A model generated the notes under the pieces. It had not been told where the DNA came from, searched no databases, and worked only from the letters and a program-made list of their open reading frames with translations. Shown here one piece after another: positions 11,701 to 26,915 of a stretch of 64,000 nucleotides of DNA; within the stretch, counting starts at the first letter, position 1; every line of letters starts with the position of its first letter. Position numbers and translations under genes: made by a program. Source of the stretch: Salvia splendens (taxonomy: Eukaryota > Streptophyta > Magnoliopsida > Lamiales > Lamiaceae); NCBI RefSeq assembly GCF_004379255.2, contig NC_056035.1, positions 32,627,208-32,691,207 of the forward strand, written 5' to 3'.

Positions 11701-12699
11701 ATGACAATGGGTGCTAGACGTTAAGAGTCAGTCCTTCGGCGTGAGCCATGGATCTATTGGGGTTCGGGAATGAAAGAGAAGGCACACAAAGGATCCAAGA
11801 AAGCTTGACGGAATCCCAAATATTTTCAGAAAAAAGAAGGCTCGGATTTGAGGATAAATTATTTCCAAGAAGGTGGGGATGATACGACCATGGAAGCCGC
11901 TCATCAAAGTTTCAGCTGGTTCCAATCATTAATTGACAGTGACGGATCCATAACTTTTTATTTGGGGATACGGTATTTAATAAAATTGATTTGTTCCTTA
12001 AAATTCAACCGATCATTTTTCTTTTGTTAGATGTGAATTCCTTATCTTGATATAATTATATAGTCATAAAAGATACTTCAAAATAAAAAATAAGTTATTT
12101 AGAACTTTTATATAGGTAGATATACATTATTCCCACCGCAGTTAATGGGAATTGAACTCGGGCGTTAGCCTAACACTTAACCGCTTCCTGCCACTATGCC
12201 AAAGCACATTTAGGGAATTTATTTCATCGAAAGTGTATATTAACCCGAACAATTCTATATTGGCTCCGCCAGTGGTAATCAGTCTATCGGGATGGCGTCC
12301 AAATACTCTGAAAAGGCACCCAACGTCTTCGTCTTTGAAAGAACTTTGCGTGAGTATCTTGCACGCCTCATTAGGAGTCCGATGAATAGAGTTATAGTCG
12401 TTTTACGAAAACCGCGCATTGATTCAGTAACACTATTTTAATGCGTTCAGAATTTATATGAATAGATTTAATAGGTAAACAATGTCGTTTTTAGGCATCG
12501 GGACTATGTTTAATAAGCTTTCCGTCTTGCATATGAGATTCCTCAAATTCAAATTAGTGAGATGAGATAGATTAAAAAAATGTGTAAGTCATTGCATAAA
12601 TGACTGATTTTGAAACTTGCAATAGAAATTGATTAAACTTCACGATTTTTTCAACGATTAACGCTGATTTATATTCATATTACATGGAGTATTTTTATA
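11701..12699. other. Intergenic stretch without a recognised gene
   Basis: No coding frame with family similarity is visible. It contains an antisense SINE-like head at about 12130-12215 (listed separately). The rest is AT-rich sequence of unknown origin between the SOC1-like and spastin-like genes. Confidence 0.5.
12130..12215 (-). mobile_element. tRNA-derived SINE head
   Basis: On the minus strand there is a near-consensus pol III box A (TGGCATAGTGGCAGG, about 12192-12206). It is followed by box B-like GAGTTCAATTCCCATT (about 12145-12160) at tRNA spacing. The intervening sequence does not form a tRNA anticodon arm, so a SINE fits better than a tRNA gene. The extent of the body is uncertain. 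Confidence 0.5.
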
Positions 12700-12936
12700 C
12701 TCCTCAGTCCCCAAAAAAAAAAAAAAATTCGCCTTTGTCATTTTTTGTTGTCCAAAAAAATAAAGCATATTTAAAAAGAAAAATTTTCAAATATTTTTCT
12801 CTTGCTTTTTTCTCTTCTCTCTTATTAATATTATGGACATCATATTCCACTAACACTATTTCTCTCTTGCTTTACCAATTCCACGTTAAAACCTGTATCA
12901 TTCACAATGTGTCCTATTTTTAATGGGCGGAGAGAG
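12700..12936. mobile_element. Stowaway-like MITE with a duplicated end
   Basis: It is bounded by CTCCTCAGTCCCC and GGGCGGAGAGAG, flanked by TA. A second copy of the right end (ATATGTCCTATTTTTCATGGG, GGAGTTAG) follows at about 12950-13006, so the terminus was partly duplicated or two elements overlap. It lies about 270 bp upstream of the spastin-like start codon. Confidence 0.6.
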
Positions 12937-13206
12937 TATTTTTTTTAAAGTCAATTACATGTGTTATTCATAATATGTCCTATTTTTCATGGGCGGAGTT
13001 AGTATTATTTTTTTTAAAGTCAATTATCACGGAATTAATTATCACATTTAACATAATGCAAAGAGAATAAATAGAATTGCTGCTGTATCGAGTTTGCTAT
13101 TCCGGAGCAGTGATTCTCAAGCCACTGACTGAAGGAAGTTTCTTCTTCGAATTTTCTTCCGAAAATCTGTGAATCGGTCAAAGTTACGGATGAATGTTTT
13201 CATAGA

Positions 13207-17310
<4,104 letters not shown>

Positions 17311-18027
17311 TGTAATATTGCTCCACATACACACATCTACATGCATCAAGATTTTCCATATTGTAAAACAATTATTTCAGGAATATTATGGTCTGGAAGA
17401 TTTAATGATTGAGACCATGTGAAAAAGTTAATAAAAGTCGATTATAATTTGTACATGTATCTACTATCTACTGCTGCTTTGTGTGTGTCTGTTTTTGCCC
17501 TAGTCTGTTTCCATAATTTATAGGAGATTGAGGAGTGATCTTTTATATATGTAGTTTTCTGAGATGGTTCATTTAAGAACTTTTTTTAAAGTTAGAATAT
17601 AAAATTATATTAGTTTGCAAATATTTAAATATCAATTGATCTCATAAAATACACTTCTGATTCAATATCTGTATGTTGGTTCATGTCAATGGAGTATTTG
17701 TATGTTGGTTCATGTCAATGAATTAATACTCCATCTGTCCCATACAATGTGTATTTTTGAAATGATATGAGAAATAATACACAATTGATAAAGTAAGTAG
17801 TGTTAGTACTGTTAGTGAATAGTGGACTCACATTATTATTAGTGTTTAATGAATTGTAATAATGACTATATATTATTATAAATTATAAATAAATTGATGT
17901 GTATGAGTAATTTGACAATTTTTCATAATTGGATTACAATTTATAAGATTGTAAACCCTTTTTTAATAGAAAAATTAAATTTGATTTGATAATAAATTAC
18001 CATTTAATTATTAAGATGCATATCATG
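17311..18027. other. Intergenic DNA after the spastin-like gene
   Basis: It contains the 3' untranslated region of the upstream gene to about 17450. A Stowaway-type left end (TACTCCATCTGTCCCATAC, about 17727) has no matching right end. A short repeat, GTATGTTGGTTCATGTCAATG, occurs twice at about 17671-17720. No gene is seen. Confidence 0.55.
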
Positions 18028-18180
18028 GGGAATGGATCACCTGCTATGCATAAAAGCACAGCAGCAAATGCTGTGGTCAAAACGCAAGTTTTTTAACATA
18101 AGACACAGCTCATTTCTTTCTTTTCTCTTGTTTTCTATTTTCTTTTCTTTTTATATTTTCATTTCTTGCTCACATATTAA

Positions 18181-19743
18181 GAGCATTAGCAGTAGCGCGA
18201 AGCTCCCGGCGGAATTCCCAAAAACACCTCATGCCACGTCATACGGACTTCCCACTGCACTGCCACGTCATACGGACTTCCCACTGCACAGTGGCAGAAT
18301 TCCCCGTGGAATTCCCGACGGACTTCCCACAATAAAAAAAATTCACAAATTCACAAATTAAACAATTTCCGAAATTAAACAATTAACGGAATTAAAATTT
18401 CGACACAAATAGGGAAAAAAATCCATTAAAAAAAGAAAAGTACATTTCTCCAAATTAAAAAAAATACATTTCAATAATTTAAAACTACATCAGCGACGAC
18501 CCATCCGCTGCCATACTTCTTCAATACTATCGTTCTGGAGTCGTACATGGGCTTGTTTTTGGCGCATGTCGGCAAATGCACGGACTCGATCGACTTCGTC
18601 ATGGGGTATCCCCATACGTATATTGCTAGTGGCCACGCCGTGGCTTGGACCCGCAGCATCAACATCATCATTGGCCCAATCAGTCAGTGCTGGACCTTCA
18701 TCTTCGATAATCATGTTGTGCATGACAATACATGCGTACATGATGTCGGCGATGTTGTCAACGTACCACAACCGTGTTGGACCCTTCACTGCCGCCCATC
18801 GAGCCTGTAGCACACCAAATGCCCGCTCAACGTCCTTGCGCGCTGCCTCCTGGCGACCCGCAAAATATATCTTCTTTTCATCTGCTGGGCATCTGATCGT
18901 CTTCACAAAGACGGGCCACATAGGGTATATCCCATCCGCCAAATAATAGCCCATGTTGTGCTAGTTGCCGTTGGCGACGAAGTTGACGGCCGGACCGACA
19001 CCCATGCACTGGTCGTTGAAAAGGGGCGACGACTGGAGGACGTTGATGTCGTTGTTCGACCCGGCTACTCCAAAATAGGCATGTCAAATCCACAACCGGT
19101 AGTCAGCTACCGCCTCAAGGATCATCGTGAGATTCTTGGCCTTGAAACCAGTAGTGTACATCCCTTTCCAGGCAGCGGGACAGTTCTTCCATTCCCAGTG
19201 CCTACAATCTATGCTATCTAACATCCCCGGAAACCCGTGTTGATTCCTGTGCATATCCATCAAAGCCTGACAATCTTCGGGGGTAGGCTTCCGAAGATAC
19301 CTATCCCCGAATATTTCCCTAACACCCTGACAAAAATACTTCAGGCACTCTCGGGCAGTCGTCTCGCCGATGTGGAGGTACAAGTAGTGCGAATGAAATG
19401 AAATTCAACGGGATGTATTTATAGAAATTATAAAAAAACATTTAATTCAATAAACGGGAATTCTGCGCGGACGTCCGTGGGAGTCAACGCAATGGCGGAT
19501 GTCCGCACGGAATTCCCTGCGGAATTTCGCAGAACTACGAATTCCTCGACGGAATTTCGTATCCGTGCATGCCACGCATAATGGCGGACGTCCGCACGGA
19601 ATTCCCCGCGGAATTTCGCAGAACTGCGAATTCCTCGACGGAATTCCGTATCCATGCATGTCACGCATAATGGCGGACGTCCGCCACGGAATTCTCGCAC
19701 GCCGGTGGGAATTCTACGGTGACGTCCGCCACTGCTGATGCTC
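18181..19743 (-). mobile_element. PIF/Harbinger element nested in the MITE
   Basis: The termini GAGCATTAGCAGTAGCG and the inverse of CCACTGCTGATGCTC are flanked by perfect TAA duplications (18178-18180 and 19744-19746). It carries a minus-strand transposase remnant. Between the gene and the right end is an 89-bp direct duplication rich in GGAATTC and CGCGGAATT motifs (about 19497-19675). Confidence 0.9.
18490..19383 (-). pseudogene. Harbinger transposase, N-terminally truncated
   Basis: On the minus strand a frame from 19383 to 19084 reads LHIGETTARECLKYFCQGV, then HGFPGMLDSIDCRHWEWKNC (first catalytic Asp) and ILEAVADYRLWI. Frame is lost between about 19090 and 18960, although the GSNND region is still recognisable in another frame. 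Coding resumes from 18954 to 18490 with MGYYLADGIYPMWPVFVKT, KDVERAFGVLQARW (catalytic Glu) and IADIMYACIVMHNMIIEDEG. The N-terminal ~100 residues present in the copy at 51687 are absent. It is therefore a pseudogene by both deletion and frameshift. Confidence 0.88.
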
Positions 19744-20039
19744 TAACAGTTAGTATTTTTATTTTATAATTCACATGTTTATTTATCAAGCAAATCATGA
19801 GTTATTGAGAATGGAGTATATATGATCTAATCATAATCGCAGTTAGTATTTTTATATTTGACATTAATAACATTTATTTAGTATGAATATATAATAAAAA
19901 AGAAAAGAAAATAGAAAACAAGAGAAAAGAAAGAAATGGGCTGCGTTTTATGTTAAAAAACTTGCATTTTGAACACCGCATTTGCTGCTGTGCTTTTATA
20001 CAAAGCAGGTGATCCATTCCCATTCTGTAATATCATTTC

Positions 20040-20878
20040 GGGGATAGATCCCCTATTGTGCCAAAAAAACACAGCACAAGATGCTGTGCATAATACGCAA
20101 GATTTTGTGAACAAAACGCAGCCATCTCTTTCTCTCTCTTCTTTCAATATTTTCATTCTTTCACTATTTTTAGTATTTTCATTCATTCTTTGTTTTTATA
20201 TTAGAAAATACTAAAAATTATTGTAAAATTTAAAATACGCAAGATTTTGTGTAGAATACGCAGCCATCTTTTTCTCTCTCTTTTTGTGATATTTTCATTC
20301 TTTGTTTTTCTATATACTGAGGTGTACTTCCTCTGTCCCATAAAATATATCTCACTTTCATTTTTAGTTTGTCTCACTAAAGATGTTACATTTTCATATT
20401 TAGAAAAAGTTACCTCTTAAAATAATATAAATATTATATTTTCTCTTTTCCCCTGACGTATAAAACAAAACCTCCTAAAATTTTGTGTCGTCCCACAAGT
20501 GTGACATCTTTTGTGGGACGTGGGGAGTATATAATACTGAAAAATATTGTAAAAATCTGAGAGTATTAATTACAGTTACCATGAAATATAATAATTAGCT
20601 CAAAATATGCAGCCGTTAATTATTTTATACGTCTGATGATTTGAAGAGTTGGTGTCATTTAAAATCCTTATACAATAGTTTTTAGTATTTTATATATAAA
20701 CATAGAAAGAATGAATGAAAATACTAAAAGTAGTGAAAGAAAGAGAAGGTATAAAATAAAAAATGAAAATATTGAAAGAAGAGAGAGAAAGAGATGGCTG
20801 CATTTTGTTCACAAAATCTTGCGTATTATGCACATCATCTTGTGCTGTGTTTTTTGGCACAGTAGGGGATCCATCCCC
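20040..20878. mobile_element. MULE-type inverted-repeat MITE
   Basis: Arms of about 170-190 bp start GGGGATAGATCCCCTA and (inverse) GGGGATGGATCCCCTA. They continue with TGTGCCAAAAAAACACAGCA and CGCAAGATTTTGTGAACAAA. The flanks TATCATTTC (20031-20039) and TATTATTTC (20879-20887) are a 9-bp duplication with one mismatch, the length expected for Mutator-like elements. The interior is non-coding and contains a Stowaway-like insertion (20337-20526). Confidence 0.85.
20337..20526. mobile_element. Stowaway-like MITE nested in the MULE-type MITE
   Basis: Its ends CTTCCTCTGTCCCATAAAA and (right) TTGTGGGACGTGGGGAG are inverted and TA-flanked. The inner part has inverted AAAGATGTTACA / TGTGACATCTTTT sequence. 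It lies between the arms of the 20040-20878 element and so inserted later. Confidence 0.65.
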
Positions 20879-20906
20879 TATTATTTCCAGGTCTTACCTA
20901 TGATAA

Positions 20907-21512
20907 GAGCATCTCCAGTGGTTCTGGACATACAATAGCCCTCCCATAGCCTTGCCACTGCCACATCATTAACACTAAAATCCTCCTGCCACATCATCTG
21001 GACATGCAACTGGACAAGCAACTGGACATGCAATAGCTCTCTCATAGCCTATCCACATCACTAATAACAATTATATAATTTAATTTACAATCGTAGCAAC
21101 ATACAAAATTTAATTTACGAGACAAATACAGGAAAATTGAATAATACTATTAAAATTTTAAAAAGTACTATAATTTTAAAAAAATACATTAATTTTTAAA
21201 AAAAATTACAAAATTAAAAAGTACAATAAAAAATTTACATAAAAAATCACTCCTCGCCGCCGTTCTCGCCTCCGTCGTATATATAGTGTTTCGAAAAATT
21301 AAAAAAAATTAAAAATTAAAAATCTGACGCCGGTCTGACGCCGATCCGAGGCCTACAATGGCGCCGTGAGGATCGGCGTGAGAATCGGCGTCAGCCCAAG
21401 AATCGGCGTGGGCACGCCGATTTCGCCGACGCCGCTCGCAATGGTTCGGCGTCAGCACCGGCGTCCGCAAAAAATCGGCGTGCCGATGACGACGCCGCCA
21501 TTGGAGATGCTC
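20907..21512. mobile_element. Tourist-like (Harbinger) MITE
   Basis: The termini GAGCATCTCCAGTGG and the inverse of GCCATTGGAGATGCTC are flanked by TAA (20904-20906 and 21513-21515). The right half is GC-rich with GGCGTC/ATCGGCG repeats and the left half AT-rich. No transposase frame is present. Confidence 0.85.
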
Positions 21513-22059
21513 TAATAATTGCAGAAAAGTGTCAGATTAATGATGGTTTGAAGATGAGGTGAGAGAAGAGAAAATAATACCCTGTTCATTTCACGTGATT
21601 TTAAAGTTGTTGATTAATTTATCTAATTGTAGAGAAAAAAATGAGTGTGTAAGTATTAAATAAAAAGAAAAAAATTGAATATTTTAATTGGAATGAGAAA
21701 AAATTAGCTCTTATTTTAATTAGAGAGAAAAAAGTTATTTTATTGTGTCCAGAAATAAAAATGCCATAGTTTTGAAACTAAATTTGTAGTTTTCTTAATT
21801 GCAAGAATACAAAATTGCCCATTTGATTTAAAAGAAAAACAAAAGGCCAAAAATCCTCTAATAATTTGTCATTGGAGAGAAAATGAGAAATCGTGATATT
21901 CTTTGTAGTGGATTAAAAATTTTAAATTGTAATTTTAAATTTTAAAAAGGCCAAAAGAAACAATCCGTTGTGAAGGCCCACAAATTCAAATATCTCCAGT
22001 TCCCCTCCATTCCCAATTTGTAATTTCTAAAATTCCCCAAATTCGAGGTCGCAGTTCCG
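21513..22059 (+). promoter_or_regulatory. Upstream region of the Aurora kinase gene
   Basis: AT-rich non-coding DNA between the Tourist-like MITE and the ATG at 22060. It probably contains the promoter and short leader. The last ~60 bp are pyrimidine-rich (CAGTTCCCCTCCATTCCC). No specific factor site is claimed. Confidence 0.4.
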
Positions 22060-23999
22060 ATGGCTGACCAGCGCCGCAAACCCCCAATTCAACCCCAAAC
22101 GACCTCTAAAAGGCAATGGTCTCTCGCTGATTTCGACGTCGGCAAACCCCTCGGCAAAGGTAAATTCGGCAGAGTGTATCTAGCTCGCGAAATCAAGGTA
22201 AATTTTTGTATTCCGTTGAACCATGACCATCACATTAATGTATGTGCGTGAGAATTTAGCTTCTCTGTTGTTTTTTTTGGGTAGAGCAAGTATATCGTTG
22301 CGTTAAAAGTGATATTCAAGGAGCAAATTGAGAAGTATGGCTTGCAGCACCAGTTGCGGAGGGAAATGGAAATCCAAACCGCCCTCCGCCACCCCAATGT
22401 GCTGAGGCTTCACGGATGGTTTCACGACGATGAACGGATTTTTTTGATTTTGGAGTATGCTCACGGCGGCGAGCTCTACCGAGAGCTTCGAAAATTGGGA
22501 CACCTCTCCGAGACACAGGCTGCCACGGTAAAACTATGCTTTGTTTGCTGCTGTTTTTGTGCGCATCTTCATTTACACTGCCGGATAACTAACTCAATGC
22601 TTGGGGAATGTTTATATTTTGTTGTGTTTTGAAGCTTTTTTGGACTGCCTTTTCGCATTTGCATTTTGGACTAATCTGTTTTTTTGTTATTGGTGTTTTA
22701 ATTCTGTTGAATCAGTATATACATAGTCTCACGATGGCTCTGGCATACTGTCATGATAAGCATGTGATTCACAGAGACATCAAGCCGGAAAATTTGTTGC
22801 TTGATCATGAGGTATGGCTCGCTCTCAAAGACTGTCTTGGATGCATAATTTTCATTTACCAAGCTAATTCATCAACATTATGTTAGTTTATCTATTTACT
22901 ACGATATTGTTTGTTTGTCACTTTACCACTTCCCCATTCCTAACCGTGCCTTGCTCAGATATTAAACAAAGTATTATTCTTATGTTTTTTAAGCAATCGA
23001 GTGGTTATAACAAGAAACAGTTTACTGGCTTGATCAATTTTCTAGCTGCTTGGTGAAGCTTTCTCATGGATAGCAATAGCATGAATATATTTAAAAATAT
23101 GCAATTTATCTACGTTGAATATTTTGGTTAGAGGGTAATGTAGCACTGTACATTGCAAGAAAATCATAATATCCTGGCTTTGTGAATATTTGTGTAAGAG
23201 GATAATGTATTATGTAGCTTTGTACATTGCAAGAAAATCATAATATCCTGGCTTTATGGCTGTGACAAACCTTACTGACTTTTCCCTCCAAGCAATTTGA
23301 ATTCTTTGAACTGCTCCCTCCTCTCTGTTCCATGTGGTGATGAAAGTGTAGAGTTGTATGATGCGTCCGTGAGAGCAGTTAAACAACTTGAAGAATGAGT
23401 TGTCTTTGAAATTATACCATATTCTGTATCACTTGTAGGGTCGGCTCAAAATAGCAGACTTCGGTTGGTCTGTACAGTCCAAAAGTAAAAGACACACTAT
23501 GTGTGGAACCTTGGACTATTTAGCACCAGAAATGGTGGAGAAAAAGGCGCATGATTATTCTGTTGATAACTGGACATTAGGAATTCTGTGCTATGAGTTT
23601 TTATATGGTGTCCCTCCATTTGAGGCCGAAAGCCAGATGGATACATTCAAAAGGTATGCAGTATAACGTTTTCTCGCATTTTTTAACCCTCGTCAGATTT
23701 CATTCACAAGTTAGTAATGATCTATATCTACCTCTGTAGGATAGTGAAGATTGATTTGACCTTTCCTTCCACCCCTGATGTTTCAGCAGAAGCTAAAGAT
23801 CTCATTAGCAGGGTAATTTACTCTTTAACTTTCACAGAGGATCATGGTTTCCTTACTTTTCTTTGCTTCTTGATTGAAGCACCGCCTTTCCGTGCAGCTT
23901 CTTGTGAAGGATTCATCAAAAAGATTGTCCCTCCAGAAGATAATGGAACATCCTTGGATCGTGCAGAATGCCAACCCTTTGGGGATCTGCCCAAATTAG
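22060..23999 (+). CDS. AUR3: Aurora serine/threonine kinase, AUR3-like
   Basis: Six exons with consistent phases: 22060-22197, 22285-22527, 22716-22811, 23439-23653, 23740-23812 and 23898-23999 (867 nt, 288 residues). Visible motifs are the glycine loop [13 protein letters not shown] lysine (about residue 54), HRDIKPEN catalytic loop (Asp about 148), DFG (about 166), an activation loop with [14 protein letters not shown] (Thr about 179), and a short C-terminal tail ending in NPLGICPN. The very short N-terminus (kinase begins about residue 25) and the length fit AUR3. Auroras phosphorylate histone H3 and other mitotic targets; this function is from family knowledge. It is followed by a convergent GRF9-type gene, as in Arabidopsis gene order. 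A paralogous AUR1/2 identity is less likely given the N-terminus and neighbours. Confidence 0.92.
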
Positions 24000-24451
24000 C
24001 ACTATGCAATCTTTTTGCTATTTTGAATTAACTAGCTCACATAATTCTAAATTCAGTGAGAAGATATAAAATCACCACCTTGTCATTACATCCTTTAATA
24101 TATTTGCCTTGTATTATCTAGTTTGAATTTGCCATTGTAAAGTCTGGATTCAGAGTTACTTTATTCTAGTAGTATACTCACATAAAGCTGCAGCCTTTGC
24201 CTTCATCTTCAATACATAAGTTGTTACTATAAGCTAAACCTCAGAGCGTTTCTACTCACTCAAATTAACTCAAAAGAACTCAGCAAGTTGGGTATAAGTT
24301 CTCCTTGGATCCAATATGCACTTAACAAAAAGAAAGGTCAGCAATTTCTTAAATACATAGTACACCAAAAACACTTCATTCATTCTAAATCAACAATTTC
24401 TCAAAAGTAAGGTCAACAACATGTCTTGTTATTGCAAACTCCATTGGTTTT
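24000..24451. other. Convergent intergenic spacer (3' ends of AUR3-like and GRF9-like genes)
   Basis: AT-rich, with no coding signal or recognised repeat. It should contain the two 3' untranslated regions and polyadenylation sites. Confidence 0.5.
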
Positions 24452-26374
24452 CTAGCCATGGTGTAGGGAGCTGTTGCTGAGACAATAGCTAATGTTTTCG
24501 TCGGTAATGGTCGTGGCGTCGCTGGCACTGCAACTAGAATCGTTGCTCGTGGGATGCCGAGGGCTTTCTGGTAATGTGTTCAAGTTGATGGCACGGGGTG
24601 CCTCTTGAGCTGTCCCTGCAGGAGTGCGTTTCGAATGTTCTGGTTTCACAATGAGCCTCTTCACCCCTCTGTGATTCGAATGCTCTGGCTTCACCATGAG
24701 CCTCTTCACCCCTCTGTGCATGTGTGCCTCGCAGTACTTCTGGTTGTGGAGGACGGCTCGCCTGCATTGCCATTTCTTGCCATCTGTTCTCCGGCATCTC
24801 TGTGCTCCACCTTCCACAGCGCCCAACCCTAAACCAACTTTTCCTAGCAAGGAAAGGATCTCAAACTTAGCATGACAGACAACAAGAAGCCTAAGACTAG
24901 ACCAATCTTATGTCAATTGCATTGTGTATAAGTATAACTATCTACTTATCAGTTTGAACAAAACCTGCAGCGTTAAGAACACTCTTGGGTGACAAACCAT
25001 ATCTAAGAGAATTGAAGCCAACGTAGTTGTTTCCAACTACATTCTGCGTTCTGCCACTCAAGTTTACAGGGTTGGCATCATCAAGACTAGACTTTCCATC
25101 ACCATGATCACCTCCACTGACCAAGCAGTTAGCCCTCGAACTAGAACAAGTGCTCAGGGTATAGTCAGCACTATTGGTGCAACGCAGTTGGCTGGGTGCG
25201 AGATCACTCTGGACGGAAACAGAAACTCTATCATCTACATCAGATGCAACCAAAGACATTACAGGCATCCTAGTTGAATCAGGGGCTCGATGATTAATAG
25301 GTCTCGATACTCTCTGAATCGGTTCCACATGCTTTCTTGAACCTTGACGCCCCCGGTGCATGTGCCTTTCGCAGTACTTCTGGAGTGGAACCGCATTCTT
25401 GCTGCACCTCCACTTTCTACCATCAGTTCTCCTACATCTTCCTGGTTCAGAATCATCCATCACACTACTATGATCAGACTTCTCAGGGCTGAAACCGCTT
25501 ACTGAAAACGAAATCACACAAGACAAAAGAATCAAAATCATTATAAATAGCCTTTATAGACAATTGAATAAGAAAGATTTTTAATGTAGCAAACCATGAA
25601 ATCTTAGAGGCCAATTCAGAAGACAGCATAAAGATATACACCAGCAAGATTAAAAAAAACTGATATTTTGAAAGACAGAAGTAAATCCAGATCTCCATTT
25701 AGAAATTTTGATACAAATCTGCATAGCAAAAAATACTGATTCTTCTATCCTCAGCCTGCTAATTTGTAACTGCAAAACCTATGAGGATGCTTGTTGGAGA
25801 GCTTGAAATTCTGGAACTGGATTCTATGGTGACAACTAGCATTTGCCACAGAATTTGGGATAAAAACATTGTAAATAGTATCAGGTAATATTCGTCATAT
25901 AAAATTAGAGATCAATTCATATATCAAAACGAATTCACAAAAGTCCCATTTGCATACAGAACAAAAACCCCCAAATCAGAAATAAAATAGAAGTAGCACT
26001 CACAGGTGGTGTAAATGTTGTAAATGGCAGGGCCTAAAGAGTTAAAGACACTGATCCATATGGGAAGGAGGAGCTGAAAAGCCACCGGAAAACCATAGAC
26101 TATCGAATTATAGATACAAATTTGGTTGCAAAGCACAGCAAACTGATCCCTACTGAATAAACGCTCCCTTTTGACTTGCTTCAACCCTCCTTCAATTGCA
26201 TTTGCATTTGCACATGCAGAGCTCCCAATTTCAAGATCGAGATTGAGCTTTTCCTCACCTCCATAAACCCAAACAGATCAACATTACAAACAATCCTAAT
26301 CGCCCAATTCGTAGAGAGAGAGGGCAACCTGGAGGAGGAGGTGCAATAGGCGTAGTGAGTGGTTGAGAATACAT
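24452..26374 (-). CDS. GRF9: GRF9-type growth-regulating factor with two WRC domains
   Basis: The minus-strand model has four exons with matching phases: 26374-26329, 26258-26004, 25501-24965 and 24843-24452 (1230 nt, 409 residues). A QLQ domain ([20 protein letters not shown]...LLLPIW, about residues 50-83) should bind GIF co-activators. WRC1 ([12 protein letters not shown]...HMHRGR; CCCH at about 123, 133, 144, 147) and WRC2 ([12 protein letters not shown]...HMHRG; CCCH at about 296, 306, 317, 320) bind DNA. Two WRC domains are the hallmark of GRF9. A miR396 site lies just after WRC1. A 45-bp tandem duplication after WRC2 doubles a 15-residue unit. The first exon (15 codons) is inferred: the QLQ frame has no ATG before an upstream TGA near 26280, and a 70-bp intron solves this. 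The start therefore needs transcript support; the domains are certain. Confidence 0.85.
24629..24718 (-). repeat. 45-bp coding tandem duplication in the GRF9-like gene
   Basis: Two consecutive 45-bp units encode [15 protein letters not shown] and [15 protein letters not shown] directly after the second WRC zinc motif (about residues 322-351). The duplication is in frame and so adds 15 basic-rich residues next to the DNA-binding domain. Confidence 0.9.
25323..25343 (-). promoter_or_regulatory. miR396 target site in the GRF9-like mRNA
   Basis: The plus strand reads TTCCACATGCTTTCTTGAAC. This is the miR396 sequence (TTCCACAGCTTTCTTGAACTG) with the single extra base typical of the bulged GRF target. 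It lies in the coding region for GSRKHVE after WRC1, the position conserved across GRFs. The bulge base differs from the usual one (T instead of G on this strand), which does not alter pairing elsewhere. Confidence 0.8.
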
Positions 26375-26591
26375 GGACAATAATTATAATCACATTTCCG
26401 GGAATTCCAAGAAAGAGAAAAGGGAGAAAGGTTTGATGTCAATTCCAACAGTGGGAGCTCTGAAACCGCAACTGTAGTCTGTAGGGACGGAACAGGTGTA
26501 AAGCACTTCTGAACACACAACACACGCTGTTTCTCTTATGAAACACATTCGAATAGAGACGCATGGTACTAAACATGACACAGAAGAAAAA

Positions 26592-26616
26592 GGAGAGAGA
26601 GAGAGAGAGAGAGAGA
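26592..26616. repeat. GA/CT microsatellite in the GRF9-like 5' region
   Basis: About twelve GA dinucleotides, read as CT on the gene's strand, lie about 220 bp upstream of the proposed ATG. CT-rich leaders are common in plant genes, so this may be part of the 5' untranslated region. Confidence 0.8.
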
Positions 26617-26915
26617 TGGGTATTGTGGTTGTATACTTGTATTGTGTCATATATCATGTGTCATTTATGTTGGAACTGAATGGAAAAAAAAGAAAAAATA
26701 GAAATGCCAAATGAAACCGACTAAAATTAGAGAAGAAAGAGAAGTATGAGGGCGCATGCGGGCACCTCCCCTTCTGCTGCACATTGCGCGTGTGTGAGAC
26801 AGAGAGAGAGTGATGATGCAGTTACGGTAGTAGTAAATGTAAGGGTTTTGTCATGTCAGCTTTTTGGCAGGAAGCCTCATACTTCATTCATTCATTCATT
26901 CATTCAAAAGTTATA

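Larger units (their letters stand above)
18027..20021. mobile_element. Inverted-repeat (MULE-type) MITE carrying a nested Harbinger element
   Basis: About 150 bp at the left (18027-18180) pairs with the inverse of 19880-20021. Both arms share GGGAATGGATCACCTGCT, AAAAGCACAGCAGCAAATGC, the CGCAAGTTTTTTAACATAA region and a long TTTTCTTTTC tract. The arms resemble those of the next element (20040-20878), which has a 9-bp duplication of Mutator type. A clear target duplication for this copy was not found. Its centre is largely the nested insertion 18181-19743. Confidence 0.75.
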
